A DNA stretch of 64,000 bases from Candidatus Krumholzibacteriia bacterium (GCA_016744705.1 JADGDU010000001.1:203913-267912); one strand, 5' to 3'. Shown: positions 46,343-53,665, counted from the first letter of the stretch. A program made the numbers and translations. The notes: generated by a model from the sequence alone, not told the origin.

Positions 46343-47004
46343 CAGGAGGGCTCCTTGCGAATGGTTACGTATTCAGTGACCTCGGGGCCAACGGTATGTT
46401 GTTGGCCGGAAATGACGAGAGTCATGGGGCCAGCGAAAGGGCGTCGGTCGATCATGGTGACCTCGGCGCTCGGGACCAGGCCCAGAGAAGTAAGGTAGGC
46501 CAGGTGGTCGGGATCGCGGCTGTCGAGAGCCACAATGACCGCGGTCACGCCGGCGTCCAGGCTAGAGAGCCGCCTAACGTTGGCGCGGCGCGATTTGGTT
46601 TTGGTCTTGGTTGGGATGACCGTGCCGTGAGGGTCGACCTTCGGCCGGCCCAGCCAGTGATCGATGCGCTCGATTGCGTCGTCACTCACGGCATGCTCCC
46701 AGCGATGGGCCTCATCATGAACACGGTCGGGCGCCATGCCCAACGCCCGCACCAGGAACGTTTCCACCAGGCGGTGCCGGCGCAACATAACCCTGGCCTG
46801 TCTGCGTCCCAACCCCGTGAGGGTGACCCCGCGATAGGGCTCGTAGATCACAAGTTTGTCGTCAGCCATCCGCTTGAGCATGCCTGTTACCGAGGGCCGC
46901 GCCACCTGCAGGCGGTCGGCCAACTCGCTGGTGGACGCGACCTGGCCGCTCTCCTCCAGGCGCAGGATGTCGGTGAGATAATCGGCAACTGATTCGCTCA
47001 GCAT
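46342..47004 (-). CDS. DtxR/MntR family metal-dependent transcriptional repressor
   Basis: 220 residues from the ATG at 47004. N-terminal winged helix ('LSESVADYLTDILRLEESGQVASTSELADRLQVARPSVTGMLKRM'), a dimerisation/metal domain with 'HRLVETFLV', 'HDEAHRWEHAVSD', and a C-terminal FeoA/SH3-like domain ('LTSLGLVPSAEVTMIDRRPF'). First full-length gene of the operon. An AGTTAG-N6-CTAACT palindrome lies 130 bases upstream, so autorepression by metal-loaded protein is likely. The start is two bases after the stop of a 24-codon leader ORF, so translation may be coupled. Manganese or iron specificity cannot be settled from sequence. Confidence 0.9.
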   Translation of the reverse strand: MLSESVADYLTDILRLEESGQVASTSELADRLQVARPSVTGMLKRMADDKLVIYEPYRGVTLTGLGRRQARVMLRRHRLVETFLVRALGMAPDRVHDEAHRWEHAVSDDAIERIDHWLGRPKVDPHGTVIPTKTKTKSRRANVRRLSSLDAGVTAVIVALDSRDPDHLAYLTSLGLVPSAEVTMIDRRPFAGPMTLVISGQQHTVGPEVTEYVTIRKEPS

Positions 47005-47006
47005 GG

Positions 47007-47081
47007 CTAGAACCTTGCGGCCAGGGCAGAGGCACAAGTGCCTGCCAGAACGGCATCAGCCAGAGCGAAGAGGGTCTTCAT
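47007..47081 (-). CDS. 24-codon leader ORF upstream of the metal regulator gene
   Basis: A short open frame beginning ATG AAG ACC CTC with an excellent ribosome binding site (AAGGAG six bases upstream, at 47088-47093). It ends in TAG two bases before the ATG of the regulator. The peptide starts like a signal sequence ('MKTLFALADAVLAG...') but stops after 24 residues. The regulator itself has only a weak ribosome binding site, so the leader probably drives its translation by coupling. It may be a remnant of a small secreted protein. Not a recognised attenuator peptide. Confidence 0.5.
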   Translation of the reverse strand: MKTLFALADAVLAGTCASALAARF

Positions 47082-47132
47082 GAGGAACTCCTTGGCATGA
47101 TGTGATTACGGCTTGTAATAGTATTTGCCAAA

Positions 47133-47159
47133 AGTTAGCACAGCCTAACTATTTGTCAA
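47133..47159 (-). promoter_or_regulatory. Operon promoter with DtxR-type operator
   Basis: On the minus strand TTGACA (47159-47154) is followed 16 bases later by TAACTT as a plausible -10. Inside the spacer sits a perfect inverted repeat, AGTTAG-N6-CTAACT (47133-47150). It resembles DtxR/IdeR/MntR boxes built on TTAGG..CCTAA half-sites. The position fits metal-dependent repression of the whole operon. Confidence 0.75.
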
Positions 47160-47230
47160 CTCTCGATCAGAAACGGATAAACCTTTTCTGGCTATATCTA
47201 AAATGACTTCCCCAAAACAGTGGGCCCCAC

Positions 47231-47620
47231 TCAATTTTCAGTACCACGATTTTCTATTGTATTATGAGGAAAGGACCGCGCCGCCGAAGATCGTTTCAGC
47301 CCTAAAAACAGGCCAAAAAACACCAGGACAATGGCACTGGAAATGGCGGCCATCTTCTCCACAGACATGGCCTGATAGGGAATCCCCAGAGACCACACTA
47401 CCCCGGCATACACGATCCCTGTGAAGAAGTACTGTACCAGACATATCTTCCGTGCCCAGGGCCTACGGCCCAGAATACCTATGAGACAGAAAACTGGAAG
47501 TGCCGCCCGGGCAATAGTCAGTCTCAGCGAAGCTCCCACCCAATAGACATGGACCAACTGAAGCAGATTGAAGACCGCGGCAAGGATCAAACTGGCCGGC
47601 CATTTTTCCATGAATTTCAT
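47231..47620 (-). CDS. Small four-helix membrane protein, unknown function
   Basis: 129 residues from the ATG at 47620 (GAGGGAG upstream). Four transmembrane helices (about 9-28, 40-55, 65-82 and 92-110) and a basic, Ser-rich C-terminus. I do not recognise the family; it resembles small DUF-type integral membrane proteins. No operon partner. Confidence 0.6.
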   Translation of the reverse strand: MKFMEKWPASLILAAVFNLLQLVHVYWVGASLRLTIARAALPVFCLIGILGRRPWARKICLVQYFFTGIVYAGVVWSLGIPYQAMSVEKMAAISSAIVLVFFGLFLGLKRSSAARSFPHNTIENRGTEN

Positions 47621-47929
47621 ACCATCTCCCTCAAGAGTAGGGGGGTGTCCCCACAAGCGATTGATTCAGGTTCGAACCAACGGCATCCCCATGCACAGAC
47701 CGACCCTACACGAAGTGCCCGGAGAAATCACGCAAATGGTCGGCGTCCAGCATTAGCTGGCTGGCCTCACTGACCCGGTGCCTGGCCGACCCGCGCATGC
47801 CATCCCTGGAGAAAGGGATGGTCATTTGTGGGGATGATAGAGTTTTGTTTAGAGAAATGTTCACCAAAGATGGTGTCCTATGTAGAACTTTAAGTTTCAA
47901 AGAGAAGCCCGGAAGTTTAGATTTCACCC

Positions 47930-48645
47930 ATGAACATCCTTAACACAGTGCTGCCCATTTTTCTTGTCCTCGGCCTCGGTCTGGGGTTACGGCGCGGCGG
48001 AATGCTGACCGACGTGGCGTCATCGCCCAGGGCGCTTTCCGCTCAAACCAGGTTTTCATCGGCCTGCCCATCGTGATCTACGCTTTCGGCCAGGAGGCTG
48101 TCCAACTGGTGGCGGTGCAAGTTAGCGTGACGGTTATCATCTATAATTTCCTGGGGACAGTGCTTTTGATCCTGCCCCAGCAGGGGCGGTCGGCCAGGTC
48201 GCCAAGGGTCTGGAGCCGGACGGCAGTGCGCGTTCTGAAAAACCCCCTCATTCTGGCCAGCACACTCGGCATCGCCTATTCGTTGACGGGGCTGCCTCTG
48301 CCAGTGGTTTTGGACCGAACGCTGGAACTTTTAGGACGGACGGCGGCCCCCCTGGCCTTGCTGACTGTGGGCGCGGGCCTGGAGTTCGAGCGCCTGCGCG
48401 GAGATCTGGGCACCACTCTCGCGGTCACTGGTGTAAAAACCATCATCTACCCCATATTGATCCTTTTCGGCCTGCGGATTGCGGGGCTGGAAGGGCTGGC
48501 TCTGAAGGCCCCCCTTATGCTGATGGCCGCCCCAACAGCGGTGATCGGTTACGTCATGACCCGGGAACTGGGCGGGGACGTGAAGCTGTCCGGAGCCATC
48601 GTGGTGGGGTCTACTCTGGTCTCGGTCCTGACCATCACCGCCTAG
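47930..48645 (+). pseudogene. AEC family transporter with internal deletion and frameshift
   Basis: The first 23 codons ('MNILNTVLPIFLVLGLGLGLRRGG') are the typical N-terminus of an auxin-efflux-carrier (AEC) permease. The next frame continues from the middle of the protein ('RRGVIAQGAFRSNQVFIGLPIVIYAFG') to a normal end. About 70-80 residues between the two parts are missing, and the total length is not a multiple of three, so the gene is dead. Compare the intact AEC gene at 59111-60013. Confidence 0.8.
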
Positions 48646-48713
48646 CTGGCCTGGCTTGGTTGATTAAATTCTCGTCTAAAAACAAATTTGCCACTGAAAA
48701 AATAAGCGCCCTA

Positions 48714-49034
48714 TTAATCGCCCAACAAATAGTCCTGCACCGGAGCCAATAGAATCGGTTCAAAGGACTCCGCTATTGCTTCAGCCATTAAACCAGAAGA
48801 GCTTGGGTCCGCTGGTCCAAGTTTTCGTGATGCCTCCCAGGCTTCCCGACTGGGCCACTGTGCATAGGCAACCCATGTGCCATCATCGGCGTGGTGAAGC
48901 CGAGATCCCAGGGCACCGCGCTCCGCCAAAAACAACTCAGTGATGGTGGCCCAGGACTGCTGAAACTGCTCTTCCAAACCCTTGCGAAGCCGCCACCGAT
49001 AAATGACTGCAAATCCAATTCTCTTCATATTCAT
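48714..49034 (-). CDS. Antibiotic-biosynthesis-monooxygenase-like (ABM, dimeric alpha/beta barrel) protein
   Basis: 106 residues. AAGGAG precedes the ATG at 49034. The pattern 'FAVIYRWRLRKGLEEQFQQSWATITELFL.....GSRLHHADDGTWVAYAQWPSREAWEA' matches the ABM/dimeric ferredoxin-like fold used by small oxygenases and heme-degrading enzymes. The reaction is unknown. It lies 67 bases after a DoxX/DUF417-like membrane-protein gene on the same strand, so the two may form an operon. Confidence 0.7.
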   Translation of the reverse strand: MNMKRIGFAVIYRWRLRKGLEEQFQQSWATITELFLAERGALGSRLHHADDGTWVAYAQWPSREAWEASRKLGPADPSSSGLMAEAIAESFEPILLAPVQDYLLGD

Positions 49035-49101
49035 GGTACTCCTTCAACTCAATGTTTTTGAATATCATTTAGCTACGTGCTGTTCTCTGCTCAAGCATTT
49101 T

Positions 49102-49554
49102 TTAAACATCTACTTTGTTCCCACGAACGGTTCCGCCAACAACCAGGGCTGCAGAAATGATCATCAAGTTTTTTATGATGTACTGACCCTCCAAAGTAGG
49201 CCCGTAGGGGAAATAGCCTGCCTGGAATGTTACTTCAGGAAGGACAATCAGAGGCATAAACGTCCCGACCATTTGTAACGCCAGCAATGCAACGGCAACT
49301 CGAATCGTCCTTCTGAATAGAAACGCTATTCCGATCGCAACCTCCCACCAACCTATTATTGACAACCAAGTCTCACCGTCAAAAATTGGTAGCCAAGGCA
49401 CCGTGGCGATGACAAGGGGCGCTGCTGAAGAAATACCAAGGGGCTTTAGTATTCCGAACCAGATAAAGATAATTCCAAAAGAAATCCGCACCGCGAGTGT
49501 CCCCCACCGCGCCATAAATCCCGAGACCCTTTTGTCGAATTCGTCAAAAGACAT
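49102..49554 (-). CDS. DoxX/DUF417-like membrane protein
   Basis: 150 residues from the ATG at 49554 (GGAGGTGCGT upstream). Four transmembrane helices. Features such as 'ISFGIIFIWFGILKPLG', 'IIGWWEVAIGIAFLFRRTIRVAVALL' and 'GQYIIKNLMIISAALVVGG' match the DUF417/YkgB branch of the DoxX superfamily, often linked to stress or thiol/quinone metabolism. Function unproven. Confidence 0.78.
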   Translation of the reverse strand: MSFDEFDKRVSGFMARWGTLAVRISFGIIFIWFGILKPLGISSAAPLVIATVPWLPIFDGETWLSIIGWWEVAIGIAFLFRRTIRVAVALLALQMVGTFMPLIVLPEVTFQAGYFPYGPTLEGQYIIKNLMIISAALVVGGTVRGNKVDV

Positions 49555-49704
49555 ACGCACCTCCACTTAGATTCGAGTAGCAAGCTTATCTTCCCCGGAA
49601 TTGATGCACACACGGTTAAGCACATTGCACTAACCCCACCACAGTGAAAATCCATAAGTTACAATTTAGCCTTAAGGAGTAGTCCATATTGGGGTCTCCC
49701 GCAA

Positions 49705-49757
49705 TTTTGGTATGTATAGGCTCTGATTTCACAACCAAGACGACACATCGCCGTACC
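49705..49757 (+). repeat. 53-bp upstream element, copy 1 (promoter plus conserved leader)
   Basis: TTTTGGTATG, seven variable bases, then 36 bases from TCTGATTTC to GTACC that match copy 2 at 53567-53619 with one mismatch. TGG-TATGTA works as an extended -10; the 36 matching bases would begin at the transcript start. Lies 98 bases before the start of the propeller gene. Confidence 0.7.
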
Positions 49758-49855
49758 CGTTTACGCACAAAATGGAACTGGCCTGGAGAATTTGCATTTC
49801 AAATACAACAAACTTATTCCCCGTGTAAGCCCCTCATTAAAGGCAGTTGATTTCC

Positions 49856-50839
49856 ATGACACCGGTTTCATCATTAATCGTTTTTGTATTTGTTGCATTT
49901 ACTACAAGTATTTCGGGAATTGAAGCCCTATCACCGAAAGCAAAGGGTGCCACCAGCTCGGGCAATACAAATGAATCCCAAAAAACAGAACGGAAATTTA
50001 AGACAAAGAACTATACGGATGCTGATGTGATGAATGCCTCCATGTTAGACAGTAAAGGAAACATTTGGTTTGGCTCCAGTCGGGAAGGAGTGTTCCGCTA
50101 CGATGGAAAAGATTTTACGCATATACCGATACCGCCCGAGGTTATGCCACGGCCAGAGGATGACCCCATTGGCCTTTACCCGCGAAACATGGTGCTCAGT
50201 TTGTTGTTGGATCAGAATGGACTCATTTGGTTAGGCACTACCGGGGCTGGAGTTTACAGCTATGACGGCGAGACATTTACCAATTATTTAGCCGAAGAAG
50301 GGCGACGACAACCAAATGACGGCCTTTATCGCAATGTTATTCAAAGCATGGTAGAGGATCACGATGGCAATATTTGGTTCACTTCAATGACACATGGAGG
50401 AATCAGCCGATATGATGGCCATGAATTCACCCACTTTAACACTGAAGATGGCCTGCCTGATGATATGATTTTTTCCAGTTGGGTTGATAGAAACGGTGGA
50501 ATTTGGTTTGGAACTCTAGACGTTGGATTAATCCATATTGACGGAAATTCATTCTCCTATTTTGATGAAGCTGATGGCCTATTGAATAATATGGTTTCCT
50601 GTTTTTATGAAGACAAAGAAGGAAAGCTTTGGCTGGGAAGTTTCAGATCCTCTACTGTCAGTTGGTACGATGGAAATAAGTTCACCCCATTTCCTTTTGA
50701 TAAAAAGAATAAACTGACTGAACTCAGATTCATTACAGAGGACCAAAAGGGAAACCTCTGGTTCGGCGGACGCTATGGTCTCTTATGCCAATTTGATGGA
50801 GAAAAATTGTCAGATTTTACACAGAAGAAAAATCATTAG
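49856..50839 (+). CDS. Secreted Reg_prop (two-component regulator propeller) repeat protein
   Basis: 327 residues from ATG 49856 (AAAGG upstream). Signal peptide ('LIVFVFVAFTTSISG') and at least six repeats of the ligand-binding beta-propeller type: 'D..GNIWFGS..EGVFRYDGKDFTHI', 'DQNGLIWLGTTGAGVYSYDGETFTNY', 'DHDGNIWFTSMTHGGISRYDG'. These repeats usually form the sensor half of hybrid histidine kinases; here they stand alone, without transmembrane or kinase domains. Probably a secreted or periplasmic binding propeller. Preceded by the 53-bp element also found before the gene at 53666. Confidence 0.82.
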   Translation: MTPVSSLIVFVFVAFTTSISGIEALSPKAKGATSSGNTNESQKTERKFKTKNYTDADVMNASMLDSKGNIWFGSSREGVFRYDGKDFTHIPIPPEVMPRPEDDPIGLYPRNMVLSLLLDQNGLIWLGTTGAGVYSYDGETFTNYLAEEGRRQPNDGLYRNVIQSMVEDHDGNIWFTSMTHGGISRYDGHEFTHFNTEDGLPDDMIFSSWVDRNGGIWFGTLDVGLIHIDGNSFSYFDEADGLLNNMVSCFYEDKEGKLWLGSFRSSTVSWYDGNKFTPFPFDKKNKLTELRFITEDQKGNLWFGGRYGLLCQFDGEKLSDFTQKKNH

Positions 50840-50856
50840 GTGTGATGCGAAGCACC

Positions 50857-51273
50857 CTAGCCAACCCTGATTACCAACCTATCCCCTTCAACACTTACCG
50901 GGTGAGTCTTCAGTGGTTCTTTTGCCGTTCCGGCGACCGGACTCCCAAGCAGGTCGAAAGTGGATGCGCCAACGCTGCAACATTGGATTGTTTCGGTGCC
51001 TGGAACAGGATCCATCCGGCGTCCCATGTGGGCACATTTGTTTTCATAGGCCCGGTACGCACCATCCTCACCATGCACAACCAGAATCTTCTTGGGAAGA
51101 TTTCCTTCCAGCCGTACGGCGCTACCCGGTTGAGCCAACCCAGCGGCAAGGTTGAGTTCGACGGTGATCGTTCCTTCGTTGATCGACCAAAAATCATTGT
51201 TCTCGGGCATGGGTGTGGCCGGGCGTCCCAGGATTCTCTGGAAGAAACTTCGTTCTAGCTTTTTGATTGTCAC
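50857..51273 (-). CDS. Rieske-like protein lacking the second ligand pair's histidine
   Basis: 138 residues from GTG 51273 (AGGAG upstream). The Rieske fold is clear: 'ILVVHGEDGAYRAYENKCAHMGRR', then 'QCCSVGASTFD..GSPVAGTAKEPLKTHPV'. The first Cys-x-His pair is intact, but the second motif, normally Cys-x2-His, reads C-C-S-V. A normal 2Fe-2S centre is therefore doubtful; an altered ligand set using the extra Cys is possible. Follows a small membrane-protein gene by 46 bases, downstream of a TetR operator. Confidence 0.75.
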   Translation of the reverse strand: MTIKKLERSFFQRILGRPATPMPENNDFWSINEGTITVELNLAAGLAQPGSAVRLEGNLPKKILVVHGEDGAYRAYENKCAHMGRRMDPVPGTETIQCCSVGASTFDLLGSPVAGTAKEPLKTHPVSVEGDRLVIRVG

Positions 51274-51319
51274 GTTCGACTCCTGTCAGATGATTACAGC
51301 CCATTTGTTTTCAACACAG

Positions 51320-51733
51320 TTACTCACTCGAATCTCCCCAGCCTCGACTGCCAGCCACGAGGAACCCGGCTGACACCATGAGGCAAACACCGCCAAACAT
51401 GGCCACTGGCGAAAAGGTAAATGCCCCGTCAGTCACTCCTCTAAGCACCATGCCAACCGGGAACAGCATGGCCAGAGCAGCCGCCCAGGAAGCAATCTTC
51501 TTCGATCGGTCAGACAGTGCAACTTTGCCGATTAGAATGGCAAAGATCAGGTTGTACATTGCGAAAGGTTGACCGTGGGTGTGCCCAGCTTTCAGAAAGG
51601 ACCGCACCAATTCGATTTGATAATGGCCTTCTTTGAAGAGGTCGTTGAAGGTCATACCCAAGGCCATTCCGCCAAGACTGGCCACCAAGAGCCCAACTGC
51701 ACCAACGATGAGATTCAGTTTACCGGTTTTCAT
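51320..51733 (-). CDS. Four-helix membrane protein in the TetR-controlled operon
   Basis: 137 residues. Four transmembrane helices (about 7-27, 55-72, 80-98 and 108-128) and a 'HTHGQPFAMYNLIFAI' segment with two His on or near the membrane. AGGAAG lies upstream of the ATG. I do not recognise a named family. A near-perfect copy of the TetR operator (51832-51847) lies about 100 bases upstream, and the Rieske-like gene follows, so the pair is likely a regulated operon. Confidence 0.68.
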   Translation of the reverse strand: MKTGKLNLIVGAVGLLVASLGGMALGMTFNDLFKEGHYQIELVRSFLKAGHTHGQPFAMYNLIFAILIGKVALSDRSKKIASWAAALAMLFPVGMVLRGVTDGAFTFSPVAMFGGVCLMVSAGFLVAGSRGWGDSSE

Positions 51734-51831
51734 GATTCACATTCTTCCTGTCTTTAAAGGCTTGGTGATCGGATCACTGTGCATACGGGGGACGGCAGGA
51801 GCTTCCTGGCGTCCTTCATTGGGGTCTTATC

Positions 51832-51847
51832 TTGACCGATCAGTCTA
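51832..51847 (-). promoter_or_regulatory. TetR operator, second copy
   Basis: TTGACCGATCAGTCTA differs at two positions from the perfect palindrome TTGACTGATCAGTCAA that sits at the promoter of the tetR gene. It lies between tetR and the membrane-protein/Rieske genes, in the right place to control them. Confidence 0.68.
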
Positions 51848-51864
51848 TTTACGGTTAAAAAAAA

Positions 51865-52440
51865 TCAACTTTTCAAGGACCTCTTCATGGTTTCTATGGT
51901 GCCGTGCCACTGACTATCATTCGTCATAGTCTTATGCATCAGGGCTAATCCCTGGCTGAAGGTGAGCATGGCGAAAGCCAAATCGTCCGCATTCCTTTCA
52001 GCTGGCAAATCTCCTCGCTCGATGGCCTCTTGAAAGATATCCCGGAAAAAACTGCGGAGGGAATCCAACTTCCCTGCCATCACCTCAGCCACCCGGTCAT
52101 GTGTTTGACCAAATTCTGCCACGCAGTTTCCGATGAAGCACCCGCTAGGATTGGTCCCGCTCCAAAAGTCGAACAAACGGTCCACCTTTTCGAACGGGGT
52201 GGTTGCGTCTTTTATGGCCTCACGCAGCATCAGATGTAGCTCAGCACTGTATAGGTCGACGGATTGCAAAAGAATCTCTTCTTTCGTTCCGAAGGTGTTG
52301 TACATGCTCTGACGGGGAATCCCCATGTGTTCGAGCAATGCCGTGATACCAGTGCCTTCATATCCATGGGCCCAAAAGCATTCCATGGCGCGTCTCAGCG
52401 CTTCATCGCGGTCGAATGAGAGTGTCTTTCCTCGTGTCAT
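51865..52440 (-). CDS. TetR/AcrR family transcriptional regulator
   Basis: 191 residues. N-terminal helix-turn-helix ('FDRDEALRRAMECFWAHGYEGTGITALLEHMGIPRQSMYNTFGTKEEILLQ'); C-terminal ligand domain with two Cys in 'SGCFIGNCVAEFG', in the region where redox- or electrophile-sensing TetR proteins of the NemR/AcuR type carry theirs. No ribosome binding site precedes the ATG, and the promoter predicted upstream would start transcription at or next to the ATG. It probably represses itself and the two downstream genes through matching palindromes. Confidence 0.88.
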   Translation of the reverse strand: MTRGKTLSFDRDEALRRAMECFWAHGYEGTGITALLEHMGIPRQSMYNTFGTKEEILLQSVDLYSAELHLMLREAIKDATTPFEKVDRLFDFWSGTNPSGCFIGNCVAEFGQTHDRVAEVMAGKLDSLRSFFRDIFQEAIERGDLPAERNADDLAFAMLTFSQGLALMHKTMTNDSQWHGTIETMKRSLKS

Positions 52441-52446
52441 GGTAAC

Positions 52447-52475
52447 AATCTAAAACATTTTGACTGATCAGTCAA
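52447..52475 (-). promoter_or_regulatory. tetR promoter with overlapping operator; likely leaderless transcript
   Basis: A perfect 16-base palindrome, TTGACTGATCAGTCAA (52460-52475), supplies the -35 (TTGACT) on the minus strand. A 17-base spacer leads to TAGATT (52452-52447) as -10. Transcription would begin about seven bases on, at or beside the ATG at 52440, and no Shine-Dalgarno sequence is present. Confidence 0.68.
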
Positions 52476-52622
52476 CAAAAGAGCCTAACCTGAGATTATC
52501 AATTTTCTTTTTTGTTATCCATCTGTGATGTGATGGCGAGGAAAGCAATTCTTTTCTCAAAGCATTAAAAACAAACTAGAAGCGGCCCATCAACACAAGA
52601 ACGCAAAACGTTTAGACATAGC

Positions 52623-52691
52623 ACCTTAGGGATGCACATAAAAGCCTAAGGTAAACCTGAACTAAACCTCAGGACTAAGTTTCAGTTTTTT
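52623..52691 (+). other. Inverted repeat followed by terminator-like hairpin; possible small RNA end
   Basis: ACCTTAGG (52623-52630) and CCTAAGGT (52645-52652) form a perfect 8-base inverted repeat. Next, CTGAACT (52657-52663) can pair with AGTTTCAG (52678-52685) with one bulge, followed directly by TTTTTT (52686-52691). This looks like the 3' end of a short transcript. The rest of the 340-base gap between tetR and the next gene is AT-rich with no coding frame seen. Confidence 0.35.
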
Positions 52692-52780
52692 GGTTAATTA
52701 CTTTCGAGGGCAGAAGCTGAAACGATTTGCCAGCTTTCTGTAATAATGGGAATGGAATATTTGCGACAAAGGGGAGAAAA

Positions 52781-53443
52781 ATGAAAAGTTTATTACATGT
52801 ATTTGTGGGAATTCTCATATTGGCAGCCTGCCAGAACCAAGCCGAGGCAGCAATTGAATATCCTGGATATGTCTGCAACATGGTCAATCAAACCAGTGTA
52901 TGGGTCGCCGATGATGACTCCATTAATTTAAGCGAGATGGTTCTTGAACAGGGTTTCTTCAGCTCCGCTTTAGATATTGAGAATTCACACGCAGCAACTC
53001 ATTCTGCCGTAGAATCCTCCGTATTTGCAGATGAAAGCAACATTTCCGTTGAATACCACGGCAGTGCTTCCATGGAGAGATACGACCCTGTGGATAGGGC
53101 TGAGGTCCACTCATATATTTCCGTATCGTTTACGATCTCCAGTCCCTGTAGTTATCAGACCAGCGGCAGTAGTGAAGGTTCCATCGGCGAATCCCTTGTC
53201 ATTTTTCATCATGAGTCTGGAGAAATTCTACTTCGTTCCCAAGGCGAAGAGGAATTCGAAATTTCGGGTCGGCTTGTTGAGCCTGGGACATACACTGTCA
53301 ACGGTGGGCTCAGGCAGGTTGACTTTCCCGAAGATGAATCTCACGTAGAAGGTCAGTACAGTTTTGAATTTGTCCTGGCGGAAGAAAGTGCTGTTGCAAC
53401 AGAGGACATGAGTTTGGGCAATATCAAATCACTGTATCGTTAG
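52781..53443 (+). CDS. Secreted beta-sandwich protein with C-terminal 'NIKSLYR' tail
   Basis: 220 residues from ATG 52781 (GGGGAG upstream). The signal region ('VFVGILILAACQNQAEA') contains a possible lipobox Cys, so it may be a lipoprotein. The mature part is beta-rich with two Cys. Its C-terminal domain ('ESLVIFHHESGEILLRSQG...VEPGTYTVNGGL') resembles that of the protein at 32122-32799, and the end 'DMSLGNIKSLYR' matches two other proteins here. A clean terminator follows and a FlgD-tailed gene comes next. Confidence 0.77.
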   Translation: MKSLLHVFVGILILAACQNQAEAAIEYPGYVCNMVNQTSVWVADDDSINLSEMVLEQGFFSSALDIENSHAATHSAVESSVFADESNISVEYHGSASMERYDPVDRAEVHSYISVSFTISSPCSYQTSGSSEGSIGESLVIFHHESGEILLRSQGEEEFEISGRLVEPGTYTVNGGLRQVDFPEDESHVEGQYSFEFVLAEESAVATEDMSLGNIKSLYR

Positions 53444-53465
53444 ATCCTGATTGCCCAACCAAACA

Positions 53466-53494
53466 GCTGCGTGGTGCACTACACACCACGCAGC
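53466..53494 (+). terminator. Hairpin terminator
   Basis: GCTGCGTGGTG and CACCACGCAGC form a perfect 11-pair stem with a seven-base loop, about 20 bases after the stop codon. TTCACCCCTTTT follows, so the T-tract is imperfect. Confidence 0.7.
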
Positions 53495-53566
53495 TTCACC
53501 CCTTTTAGTAGCCATTTCTAGATGTCGGACATTACCGGCAAGTACCGTATTGCAGAATCCATACAT

Positions 53567-53619
53567 TTTTGGTATGATTTAAGTCTGATTTCACAACCAA
53601 GACAACACATCGCCGTACC
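53567..53619 (+). repeat. 53-bp upstream element, copy 2 (promoter plus conserved leader)
   Basis: Second copy of the element at 49705-49757. TTGCAG (53550-53555), a 17-base spacer and TGG-TATGAT (-10 at 53573-53578) make a good extended promoter. The strongly matching 36 bases (53584-53619) start where transcription should begin. Ends 46 bases before the FG-GAP gene. Confidence 0.72.
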
Positions 53620-53665
53620 GACTCCACAATCAAGTCTCAAACGGCACCTCAAGGAGTTCATATCA

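Noticed and set aside
46330..46992. Open frame of 220 codons on the plus strand
   Set aside because: Antisense to the DtxR-type regulator, same GC-related effect.
47664..47680. GGTTCGAACC, resembling a tRNA T-arm
   Set aside because: It is a plain palindrome without the 5-bp stem and 7-base loop, and no acceptor, D or anticodon arms can be built around it.
47706..47927. 73-codon minus-strand frame upstream of the broken AEC gene
   Set aside because: The last 20 codons look faintly protein-like, but there is no ribosome binding site and no family could be recognised.
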